Assembly (NCBI GenBank): GCA_934086395.1
Contig: CAKOIE010000047.1
Coordinates: 1 to 5,247, forward strand
DNA: 5,247 nt
Source of the DNA: an uncultured Bacilli bacterium
GTDB taxonomy: Bacteria; Bacillota_I; Bacilli_A; RF39; UBA660
Direction: 5' to 3'
Shown here: positions 1-5,207 of the stretch, piece by piece
How the letters are laid out: each line of letters starts with the position of its first letter
Numbering within the stretch: the first letter of the stretch is position 1
Notes under the pieces: model-generated
Told to the model about the DNA's origin: nothing
Databases searched by the model: none
Seen by the model: only the letters and a program-made list of their open reading frames with translations
Made by a program: the position numbers and the translations under genes

Positions 1-27
1 AACTCAAAAAAAAATACAAATAGAAAG

Positions 28-66
28 AATCAATCAAATAGATTAATAATTTCTATAAGATTGATT
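28..66. promoter_or_regulatory. Interrupted dyad (operator or leader hairpin) before the ABC operon
   Basis: AATCAATC (28-35) is exactly complementary to GATTGATT (59-66). Inside it, ATAGA (38-42) pairs with TCTAT (52-56), with a symmetric AA/AA internal loop between the two stems and a 9-base loop. The dyad ends 4 bases before the Shine-Dalgarno GAGGA (71-75) of the ATPase gene. A possible -10 box TATAAG (54-59) lies in the right arm, but I see no convincing -35 box. It could be a binding site for a regulator of the transporter or a hairpin in the mRNA leader. There is no U-run after it, so it is not a terminator for an upstream gene on the plus strand. Confidence 0.4.
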
Positions 67-82
67 ATACGAGGAAGATTAT

Positions 83-751
83 ATGGAAATATTAAAAGTT
101 GAAAATTTAACTAAAGTATATGGTAAAGATAGTACTAAAGTTGTTGCTCTTGATCATGTATCTTTTAGTGTTGAAAAAGGAGAATTTGTTGCTATTGTAG
201 GAGCATCAGGTAGTGGTAAGTCAACTCTTTTACATTTAATTGGTGGAGTAGATAGACCAACAAGCGGTAAAGTTTATGTTAATGGACAAGATATTTATAA
301 ATTTGATGATGATAAACTAGCTATTTTTAGAAGAAGACAAGTAGGATTAATATATCAGTTTTATAATTTAATTCCCATTCTTAATGTTGAAGAAAATATT
401 ACATTACCACTTGCGTTAGATGGAAGAACTCCTGATAAAACTAAACTTAACGATATGATTAAACTTTTGGGGTTAGAATCAAGAAAAAATCATTTACCAA
501 ATGAGTTATCTGGAGGACAACAACAAAGAACAAGTATCGGTAGAGCTTTAATAACAAATCCAAGTATTATACTAGCAGATGAACCAACAGGAAATTTAGA
601 TTCAAAATCAAGTGATGAAATAGTAGCACTTCTTAAGAAAACAAATAAAGAATTAAAACAAACAATTATAATGATTACTCATAATATGGAAATAGCTGCT
701 GTTGCTGATCGTATTATTAAAATAGAAGATGGAAAAATAGTAGGTGAATAA
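83..751 (+). CDS. ABC transporter ATP-binding protein (MacB/LolD/BceA type)
   Basis: This is the cytoplasmic nucleotide-binding subunit that hydrolyses ATP to drive the FtsX-type permease encoded just downstream. All ABC motifs are intact in 222 residues, the usual length for the family: Walker A GASGSGKST (40-48), Q-loop Gln92 in YQFYNLIP, signature LSGGQQQR (142-149), Walker B IILADEP with catalytic Glu167, D-loop GNLD (170-173) and H-loop His200. The QFYNL Q-loop form and the partner permease are typical of the lipoprotein-release, macrolide and antimicrobial-peptide exporter group rather than nutrient importers. The ATG at 83 follows GAGGA (71-75) at a 7-base spacing. The stop is 2 bases from the permease start, so the two genes are surely co-transcribed. 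The substrate cannot be told from this subunit. No regulator or sensor-kinase gene is visible in the 82 bases upstream. Confidence 0.97.
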   Translation: MEILKVENLTKVYGKDSTKVVALDHVSFSVEKGEFVAIVGASGSGKSTLLHLIGGVDRPTSGKVYVNGQDIYKFDDDKLAIFRRRQVGLIYQFYNLIPILNVEENITLPLALDGRTPDKTKLNDMIKLLGLESRKNHLPNELSGGQQQRTSIGRALITNPSIILADEPTGNLDSKSSDEIVALLKKTNKELKQTIIMITHNMEIAAVADRIIKIEDGKIVGE

Positions 752-753
752 TT

Positions 754-3342
754 ATGAACTTACTAAAAAAATTAACTATTAAAAATTTAAAATTAAATAA
801 AAAAAGAACTATCGTAACTATCATTGGAATTATGTTATCCGTTGCGTTAGTAACTGCAGTTGCAACTATGTATGCTAGTGGATTAAAATCTTTAGTAATT
901 TATGAAAAATATATTAAAGGTGATTTCCATGTTGAATTTATGGATGTTCCAAGTGATGATGTTAAAAACATAAAGAATAATAATGGTGTTGAAGATGTTT
1001 ATTTAACTAAAGAAATAGGATATGCTCCATTAAAAGAATCTAAAAACAGTGGTAAACCATATGCCTATGTTATGGGATTTAATAAAGGTGCTTTAGAAAA
1101 TTTATCAATTAGATTAAAAAGTGGCCGTTTACCACAAAACGAAGATGAAATTATAATACCTACTCATTTAAAAACAAATGGAAGAATGGATATTGAAAAT
1201 AACAAAGAAATTACTCTAGAAGTTGGTGAGAGGGTATCTGATACTTATAAATTAAATCAATATGTTGGTTATGATGCTGATAATGAAAAGATTATTAATA
1301 CTAAACAAAAGACGTATAAAATAGTTGGAGTTTATGAAAGATCAGCAACTAATATAGAGCCTTATATTGCCCCTGGTTATACATTTATAAGCTATATTGA
1401 TGATAATAATTTTACAGGAAATGTGAATGTTTATGCAAAATATAATAAAGTTGGTAGTAAAAATTATATAAAAGTTACTGCTGATATTATTGGCGTTAAT
1501 GCAGAGGCTCTTGATAAATTTTATTATGGTAGTTATGATAATGAAGAAGAGTTAATTAATGTTCGTGAAGAACTTGATAAAGCAAGGTATGGAACTGATT
1601 TTAATGGTTATTTGATTGCATTAGAAAATGATCCTATTAGTAATAGTGGTATTGGTAATTTAGGCTATGTTGTAATAGTTGTCTGCATTATTATAGTGTT
1701 TACTTCCGTATTTTGTATAAAAAATAGTTTTGATATTTCAATAACTGAAAAAATTAAACAATATGGAATGCTTAGAAGTATTGGAGCAACAAAAAAACAA
1801 ATTAAAAATAATGTCTTTTATGAAGCAACTATTTTAGGGGTAATTGGTATTCCTTTGGGGTTATTACTTGGATTTATTGCATCATATATATTAATAATTA
1901 TTTGTAATATTTTACTTAATGATTCGTTAACTGGTGGAATTAATATGGTATTATCATATTCTATAATATCATATATAGTTGCAATCATATTAGGTATTAT
2001 AACTATTTATTTATCTGCTCTTAAAAGTGCTAGAAAAGCATCTAAAATAAGTCCCATTGATTCAATTAGAAATAGTGCTAATTTAAAGTTAAATAGTAAA
2101 AAATTAAAAGTACCTAAATTAATTAATAAAATATTTGGAGTAGGTGGAGAAATATCTTATAAAAATATTAAAAGAAATAAAAAGAGTTATCGTACAACTA
2201 TTGTATCTTTAACTATTTCAGTTTTGGTATTTATTGCTTTAACTTACTTTATGAATGCTTTTATGAGTGAAATTAAACAAGAAGTTAATGCTACTGAATA
2301 TAACATTAATTATTATATTAAAAATAATGAAGAAAAAAATATTATTAATAAAATTAATCAAACAGTTAAATTAGATAATATTAAAAATTATAGTATTATT
2401 AGAACAACAAACGGAACGTTTAATAATCCTAAATATAATATTGAACATGAAAATATTAATGACAATATTTATATTGTATCAATTGGAGAGGAAGCATATA
2501 AAAAATATCTTAAATCTTTAAATTTAAATTATGATGATGTTAAAGATAAAGGTATTTTAGTAGATGAAATTAAATATTCTGTTAATAAAGGTGATAAGAT
2601 AGTTAATAAACAAGATAGATTATATAAATATAATAAAGGTGATATTGTAAGCATGAACTTATACATCGAACCAAATGAAACAAATATTAACTTATCTGTT
2701 GGTGCAATATCTGATGTTCGTCCATTTGGACTTCAAAAGAATACTGAAGAAGTTTATTTTGTAGTAAGCGATGAATATTACGATAAAATTAACGGTGGAA
2801 GTCAATATTACAATGTTTATTTTGATAGTTCTAATGCTAGTAAGTTACAAGAAGATATCGATAAGATTCTAAAAGATGAAAGATATTCTGTAGATAATAA
2901 AGAAGAAAATGTTAGAATAATGCGAAATTTAATATTATTAATTGGTATATTCTTATATGGTTTTATTACTGTTATTACTTTAATAAGTGTTACTAATATA
3001 TTTAATACTATAACAACAAGTATGGAATTAAGAAAACCAGAGTTTGCTATGTTAAAATCTGTTGGTATGACAACTAAAGAATTTAATAGAATGATAAGAT
3101 TAGAAAGTATCTTTGTTTGTACTAAATCACTTATCTTTGGTATTCCTATTGGTTTAGCAATATCTTATGTTATATATTTATTATTAAGTCAAAATGAAGA
3201 CTTAAAATTTGAAGTACCATTTAATGGAATTATAATTTCTAGTATATTTGTATTATTATTAATAAGTATATTAATGAAATATTCTATTAGTAAAATTAAT
3301 AAACAAAACACGATTGAAACTATTAGAAATGAAAATATATAA
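754..3342 (+). CDS. ABC transporter permease with two FtsX-like domains
   Basis: This membrane subunit of 862 residues is the partner of the preceding ATPase. Hydrophobic segments suggest about eight transmembrane helices: residues ~20-42; then ~303-322, ~358-388 and ~402-422; then ~481-503; then ~724-750, ~785-811 and ~825-842. Two extracytoplasmic domains lie at ~45-300 (MacB-like) and ~505-720. The half-proteins look duplicated: QYGMLRSIGATKKQIKNN (336-353) matches EFAMLKSVGMTTKEFNRM (763-780), the conserved cytoplasmic loop of FtsX domains that contacts the ATPase. Known relatives act on the outer leaflet or export lipoproteins, peptides or antimicrobials, often by mechanotransmission. 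The layout differs from BceB, which has one large external domain. The start follows AGGTGA (742-747), which lies inside the end of the ATPase gene. The exact substrate is unknown. Confidence 0.94.
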   Translation: MNLLKKLTIKNLKLNKKRTIVTIIGIMLSVALVTAVATMYASGLKSLVIYEKYIKGDFHVEFMDVPSDDVKNIKNNNGVEDVYLTKEIGYAPLKESKNSGKPYAYVMGFNKGALENLSIRLKSGRLPQNEDEIIIPTHLKTNGRMDIENNKEITLEVGERVSDTYKLNQYVGYDADNEKIINTKQKTYKIVGVYERSATNIEPYIAPGYTFISYIDDNNFTGNVNVYAKYNKVGSKNYIKVTADIIGVNAEALDKFYYGSYDNEEELINVREELDKARYGTDFNGYLIALENDPISNSGIGNLGYVVIVVCIIIVFTSVFCIKNSFDISITEKIKQYGMLRSIGATKKQIKNNVFYEATILGVIGIPLGLLLGFIASYILIIICNILLNDSLTGGINMVLSYSIISYIVAIILGIITIYLSALKSARKASKISPIDSIRNSANLKLNSKKLKVPKLINKIFGVGGEISYKNIKRNKKSYRTTIVSLTISVLVFIALTYFMNAFMSEIKQEVNATEYNINYYIKNNEEKNIINKINQTVKLDNIKNYSIIRTTNGTFNNPKYNIEHENINDNIYIVSIGEEAYKKYLKSLNLNYDDVKDKGILVDEIKYSVNKGDKIVNKQDRLYKYNKGDIVSMNLYIEPNETNINLSVGAISDVRPFGLQKNTEEVYFVVSDEYYDKINGGSQYYNVYFDSSNASKLQEDIDKILKDERYSVDNKEENVRIMRNLILLIGIFLYGFITVITLISVTNIFNTITTSMELRKPEFAMLKSVGMTTKEFNRMIRLESIFVCTKSLIFGIPIGLAISYVIYLLLSQNEDLKFEVPFNGIIISSIFVLLLISILMKYSISKINKQNTIETIRNENI

Positions 3343-3366
3343 AACTTTCCTTAGGGAGAGTTTTTT
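3341..3366 (+). terminator. Intrinsic terminator of the ABC operon
   Basis: AAAACTTTCC (3341-3350) pairs with GGAGAGTTTT (3355-3364) over 10 bp including one U-G wobble, closes a TTAG loop and runs into six Ts (3361-3366). The stem begins inside the TAA stop codon of the permease, so the operon ends here. Confidence 0.9.
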
Positions 3367-3383
3367 CTAAAGTTATTATAATT

Positions 3384-3409
3384 AAAAAAACAATCCTTAT
3401 AGAACTGTT
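3384..3409 (-). terminator. Minus-strand intrinsic terminator of the candidate small RNA
   Basis: On the minus strand AACAGTTC (3409-3402) pairs with GGATTGTT (3396-3389) around a TATAA loop, followed by five more Ts (3388-3384), making seven Us in all. Two of the eight pairs are G-U wobbles. These would be C-A mismatches in a plus-strand RNA, so the hairpin is better formed by minus-strand transcription. It lies downstream of the folded element at 3415-3503 and converges on the ABC operon terminator. Confidence 0.65.
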
Positions 3410-3503
3410 ATTTTAAGCGGCCAATGTGCCAACACGGGTTTGATCCTACTTAATTAAAATTAAGAGACCAATTGCTAACAAATAATTATTATTTGTCGCT
3501 TTC
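3384..3503 (-). ncRNA. Candidate structured small RNA, about 120 nt, unknown family
   Basis: No protein gene is present, but minus-strand signals line up as a complete unit: promoter (3510-3538), predicted first base G near 3503, folded body, then the terminator at 3384-3409. The body closes with AAGCG (3501-3497) pairing CGCTT (3419-3415). Within it are a 9-bp-arm hairpin (3496-3478, ACAAATAAT and its complement around one base) and a 6-bp hairpin CTTAAT/ATTAAG (3464-3449). A short GTG/CAC hairpin with a UUGG loop (3435-3426) sits in the most GC-rich stretch of the intergenic DNA (GGCCAATGTGCC, CACGGG). It does not fit a tRNA, and I do not recognise a riboswitch or ribozyme consensus. It could be a trans-acting small RNA or an RNA linked to the divergent XRE gene. 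Confidence 0.5.
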
Positions 3504-3509
3504 ATAAGT

Positions 3510-3538
3510 ATATTATGATATTTTTTTATAATTGTCAA
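3510..3538 (-). promoter_or_regulatory. Minus-strand promoter of the candidate small RNA
   Basis: The minus strand has a perfect -35 TTGACA (3538-3533), a 17-base spacer and a -10-like TAATAT (3515-3510, four of six consensus bases). CATAAT is an alternative -10 with a shorter 15-base spacer. Transcription would begin near 3503, directly at the outer stem of the folded element. The -35 box overlaps that of the plus-strand promoter. Confidence 0.55.
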
Positions 3539-3560
3539 GTAATTATATGTTGCATATATA
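3532..3560 (+). promoter_or_regulatory. Promoter of the XRE gene, with an overlapping dyad
   Basis: The -35 box TTGTCA (3532-3537) is followed after 17 bases by a -10-like TATATA (3555-3560), giving a short leader of about 27 bases. The -35 box shares TTGTCAA with the minus-strand -35, so the two polymerases could hardly bind together. A dyad TATATG-TTG-CATATA (3544-3558) covers the spacer and the start of the -10 box, a sensible place for autorepression by the XRE protein. Confidence 0.5.
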
Positions 3561-3593
3561 GAACAATAATGATATTCTTAAAGTGGTGATTGT

Positions 3594-3848
3594 GTGAAAA
3601 GTAATTATGAATTTGAATTAGAAGAAATATTATATCAAGATTTTAACTTTGATTTTGTCTGTTTAAGACATGAGTTAGGATTAACTCAACAAGAAATGGC
3701 TGATAAATCTCATGTTTTAAGAGATAAAATTGCTAAAATTGAAAGAGGAATATATCCACCAAATATTAAAAGTGTGTTAAGAATTTTAGGGCCTCTAGGA
3801 TATACTTTAAAAATAGAAAAAATATATAACGATAAAGATAAACGATAA
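3594..3848 (+). CDS. Small XRE-family helix-turn-helix regulator (antitoxin-like)
   Basis: This 84-residue protein is almost entirely one HTH_XRE domain (about residues 22-73). The form LRHELGLTQQEMADKS is followed by a recognition-helix region (VLRDKIAKIERG) and the usual Pro-x-x-x-x-x-x-x-L ending, then LGYTLKIEK. It probably binds DNA as a dimer. Size and pattern resemble HigA/HipB-type antitoxins and small phage-type repressors. The start is GTG at 3594: an in-frame TAA lies at 3579-3581, and AAAGTGG (3580-3586) gives a Shine-Dalgarno site 7 bases upstream. No toxin-sized gene adjoins it. Upstream is the candidate small RNA on the other strand, and downstream the palindrome array begins 3 bases after the stop. 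It may control its own promoter, the small RNA, or the array. Its actual target is unknown. Confidence 0.88.
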   Translation: MKSNYEFELEEILYQDFNFDFVCLRHELGLTQQEMADKSHVLRDKIAKIERGIYPPNIKSVLRILGPLGYTLKIEKIYNDKDKR

Positions 3849-3851
3849 ATA

Positions 3852-3882
3852 TGTTTAAGGTCGCAATTTGCGACCTTAAACA
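3852..3882. repeat. Palindrome copy 1
   Basis: Perfect palindrome with 15-base arms (TGTTTAAGGTCGCAA and its complement) around a central T at 3867, the longest in the array. It begins 3 bases after the XRE stop codon. It is also the copy closest to the one inside the ORF6N gene: 3851-3885 matches 4504-4538 at 31 of 35 positions, and the match runs past the palindrome into ACAAAA. Confidence 0.92.
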
Positions 3883-3913
3883 AAAATCATTATAAAGTAT
3901 GATTATTTAACTT

Positions 3914-3938
3914 TTAAAATTGCAAACTGTGATCATAA
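3914..3938. repeat. Palindrome copy 2, decayed
   Basis: This copy matches the consensus of the others at about 16 of 25 positions (TGCAAACTGTGATC core) but its arms no longer pair well. It looks like a mutated unit of the array. Confidence 0.45.
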
Positions 3939-3977
3939 AGAAAAGAGATATGCTAAAAGTAATATTGATTGTACAAA

Positions 3978-4004
3978 CTTGAGGTCACAAATTGTGATCT
4001 CAAG
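3978..4004. repeat. Palindrome copy 3, class B
   Basis: Arms CTTGAGGTCACAA and TTGTGATCTCAAG flank a central A (3991). The single departure from symmetry is a G-T pair, which would still pair as G-U in a plus-strand RNA. Confidence 0.88.
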
Positions 4005-4025
4005 ATGAAAAAGTTATACCAAAAG

Positions 4026-4036
4026 TATAATATAAT
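4026..4036 (+). promoter_or_regulatory. Possible -10 boxes inside the array
   Basis: Two overlapping TATAAT hexamers (4026-4031 and 4031-4036) lie between copies 3 and 4. No good -35 box is found at the right distance. If used, they would start a transcript carrying hairpins 4 to 8 as a long leader of the ORF6N mRNA. Confidence 0.25.
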
Positions 4037-4049
4037 AGTGTAAATAATC

Positions 4050-4076
4050 TTCAAGGTCGCAAATTGCGACCTTGAA
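4050..4076. repeat. Palindrome copy 4, class A
   Basis: Perfect palindrome with 13-base arms (TTCAAGGTCGCAA and its complement) around a central A at 4063. It opens the first 99-bp tandem unit (4050-4148). Confidence 0.92.
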
Positions 4077-4100
4077 CAAGAAAAGAATGTGATTCTAAAT

Positions 4101-4125
4101 TTGAGGTCACAATTTGTGACCTCAA
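4101..4125. repeat. Palindrome copy 5, class B
   Basis: Perfect palindrome with 12-base arms (TTGAGGTCACAA and its complement) around a central T at 4113. In the frame used by the ORF6N gene it reads RSQFVTSS. Confidence 0.92.
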
Positions 4126-4148
4126 GTGTAAATACTTAAAAAATATTC

Positions 4149-4175
4149 TTCAAGATCACAAATTGTGATCTTGAA
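4149..4175. repeat. Palindrome copy 6, class A
   Basis: Perfect palindrome with 13-base arms (TTCAAGATCACAA and its complement) around a central A at 4162. It differs from copy 4 at four bases that form two compensatory pairs, so symmetry is kept. Confidence 0.92.
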
Positions 4176-4199
4176 CAAGAAAAGAATACGATTATAAAT

Positions 4200-4224
4200 T
4201 TGAGGTCGCAAATTGCGACCTCAA
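4200..4224. repeat. Palindrome copy 7, class B
   Basis: Perfect palindrome with 12-base arms (TTGAGGTCGCAA and its complement) around a central A at 4212. It differs from copy 5 by one compensatory pair and the central base. Confidence 0.92.
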
Positions 4225-4247
4225 GTGTAAATACTTAAAAAATATTC

Positions 4248-4274
4248 TTCAAGGTCACATTTTGTGACCTTGAA
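4248..4274. repeat. Palindrome copy 8, class A, next to the ORF6N promoter
   Basis: Twelve-base arms (TTCAAGGTCACA and its complement) flank a TTT centre (4260-4262), so the innermost pair of the other copies is lost. Its right half overlaps the probable -35 region of the ORF6N gene, and it ends 30 bases before the start codon. Confidence 0.9.
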
Positions 4275-4287
4275 CATGATTTATAAT
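4260..4287 (+). promoter_or_regulatory. Probable promoter of the ORF6N gene
   Basis: A perfect -10 TATAAT (4282-4287) is preceded after 16 bases by a weak -35 TTTTGT (4260-4265) inside palindrome copy 8. Transcription would start near 4294, leaving a leader of only about 10 bases. The palindromes would then be upstream DNA sites rather than part of this mRNA. A protein bound to copy 8 should block or recruit polymerase. Confidence 0.5.
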
Positions 4288-4303
4288 AGAAAATGAGGAT
4301 TTA

Positions 4304-5170
4304 ATGAATGAAATTATAATAAAAGATAAAAAAATAGAAAATATGATTTTTGAAGTAAGAGGAGTGCAAGTAATGTTATCTTCGGATGTTGCTATACTAT
4401 ATCAAATTGAAACGAGAATATTAAATCAGGTAATTAAACGTAATATAGATAGATTTCCAAGTACATTTTGCTTTCAACTAACGGATGAGGAAATAGATAG
4501 ATTATCTTTAAGGTCACAATTTGTAACCTTAAACAAAAGTAATAATTTAAGAGGATATAATATCAAATATCTTCCATATGTTCTAACTGAACAAGGAATT
4601 ATGATGTTATCAGGTTTACTTAAAAGTGATATAGCTGTTAAAGTAAATATCCAAATCATTGATGCTTTTGTTAAAATGAGAAGATATTTTGCTAATAATT
4701 TTAATGCTAATGAATTATTGTTAAATCACGAAAATAGAATTCAATTACTTGAAAATACCTTAGATTCATTTAAAGAACAAAAAATAAAGAAAATATTTTT
4801 TGAAGGTCAAATATATGATGCTTATTCTATTCTTGTAGATATTTTAAACAAAGCTAGAAGTGAAATAATAATTATTGATAATTATGCTAGCAAAGAATTA
4901 TTAGATATTCTTAAAGACATAAATTTAAAAATTATTATAGTTTCTAAAAATATTGATAGCGTTCTTAAAGAAAAATATACCAAGCAATATAAAAATGCCC
5001 TGTTTATAGATAATAATTCATTTCATGATCGTTTTATAGTATTAGATAGAAGTAAATTATATACATGTGGAGCAAGTTTTAAAGATTTAGGTAAAAAATG
5101 TTTTGCAATTAGTGAATTTAATGATATAAATTATTTAGAACAAATTATTAATACATTAAATATTAATTAA
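4304..5170 (+). CDS. ORF6N-domain protein with C-terminal PLD-like domain
   Basis: The 288-residue protein has two parts. Residues ~10-128 form an ORF6N domain, a KilA-N-related DNA-binding module common in phages and mobile elements. Its visible hallmarks are the VMLSSDVAILYQIETRILNQ opening, NIDRFPSTFCFQLTDEE, LRSQFVTLN (69-77), and KYLPYVLTEQGIMMLSGLL. After a charged helical linker (~135-162), residues ~163-288 resemble the phospholipase-D-like domain often joined to ORF6N: FFEGQIYDAY, IIIIDNY, then FHDRFIVLD and GASFKDLGKK. His241, Arg243 and Asp248 give HxR(x)4D, an HKD-like motif with Arg for Lys, so nuclease activity is uncertain. The ATG at 4304 follows GAGGA (4295-4299) closely. Codons 68-77 overlap a near-perfect palindrome of the upstream array, suggesting self-regulation or exchange. 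Nothing looks truncated. The cellular role is unknown. Confidence 0.9.
   Translation: MNEIIIKDKKIENMIFEVRGVQVMLSSDVAILYQIETRILNQVIKRNIDRFPSTFCFQLTDEEIDRLSLRSQFVTLNKSNNLRGYNIKYLPYVLTEQGIMMLSGLLKSDIAVKVNIQIIDAFVKMRRYFANNFNANELLLNHENRIQLLENTLDSFKEQKIKKIFFEGQIYDAYSILVDILNKARSEIIIIDNYASKELLDILKDINLKIIIVSKNIDSVLKEKYTKQYKNALFIDNNSFHDRFIVLDRSKLYTCGASFKDLGKKCFAISEFNDINYLEQIINTLNIN
4507..4533. repeat. Palindrome copy 9, inside the ORF6N coding sequence
   Basis: Arms TTTAAGGTCACAA (4507-4519) and TTGTAACCTTAAA (4521-4533) flank a central T, with one mismatch (A at 4525, where G would complete the symmetry). The site encodes residues 69-76, LRSQFVTL. GTG and GTA both mean Val, so the mismatch is silent. 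Confidence 0.9.
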
Positions 5171-5172
5171 AA

Positions 5173-5207
5173 AGAAAGGCTAACTATTAAAAGTCAATAG
5201 TTTTTCT
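5173..5207. terminator. Weak terminator after the ORF6N gene, possibly bidirectional
   Basis: AACTATT (5182-5188) pairs with AATAGTT (5196-5202), and AGAAA (5173-5177) can extend the stem with TTTCT (5203-5207) across a GGCT bulge. Five Ts (5201-5205) follow on the plus strand. On the minus strand a T-rich run follows a few bases after the stem. The stem is AT-rich and so probably weak. Confidence 0.5.

Larger units (their letters stand above)
4050..4247. repeat. Two tandem 99-bp units, each with one class A and one class B palindrome
   Basis: Units 4050-4148 and 4149-4247 agree at 89 of 99 positions, and a third begins at 4248 but stops after its class A palindrome. The spacer after each class B copy (4126-4148 and 4225-4247) is identical over 23 bases, while the spacer after class A differs at 3 of 24. 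Of the seven differences within hairpins, six form three compensatory pairs and one is the unpaired central base. Confidence 0.9.
3852..4274. repeat. Array of eight palindromes related to a site inside the downstream ORF6N gene
   Basis: This gene-free stretch (3849-4303) holds eight related palindromes built on GGTCRCAA-N-TTGYGACC, centred near 3867, 3926, 3991, 4063, 4113, 4162, 4212 and 4261. The last five are spaced 50, 49, 50 and 49 bases apart and form a 99-bp tandem repeat of two hairpin classes. Class A arms begin TTCAAGG or TTTAAGG; class B arms begin TTTGAGG. No copy is followed by a proper U-run, so they are not intrinsic terminators. No protein gene fits here: frames are broken by stops within each unit. 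A ninth copy lies inside the ORF6N gene (4507-4533). The array may be a set of binding sites for the ORF6N or XRE protein, a structured RNA, or a reservoir of variants of the coding segment. Confidence 0.9.

Noticed and set aside
3415..3503. tRNA gene or twister-type ribozyme
   Set aside because: GGTTTGATCC and GCCAATG recall a T-arm and a twister core, but the stem lengths, loop sizes and remaining conserved bases do not fit either.
3852..3882. Intrinsic terminator of the XRE gene
   Set aside because: The stem is strong, but it is followed by CAAAAATCAT with no U-run, and it clearly belongs to the palindrome family.
3852..4274. CRISPR array
   Set aside because: The repeating units are palindromes that vary, and the intervening sequences are similar or identical to each other, the reverse of a CRISPR. 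No cas gene is present.
3852..4533. Insertion of a mobile palindromic element (RPE/REP type) into the gene
   Set aside because: The in-gene copy encodes a segment that appears to be an ordinary conserved part of the ORF6N domain, not an extra insert, and the protein has the normal domain layout around it. Not fully excluded for the array copies.
4474..4659. Minus-strand ORF of 61 codons
   Set aside because: It lies wholly inside the ORF6N gene on the other strand, has no recognisable domain, and is explained by the well-supported plus-strand frame.
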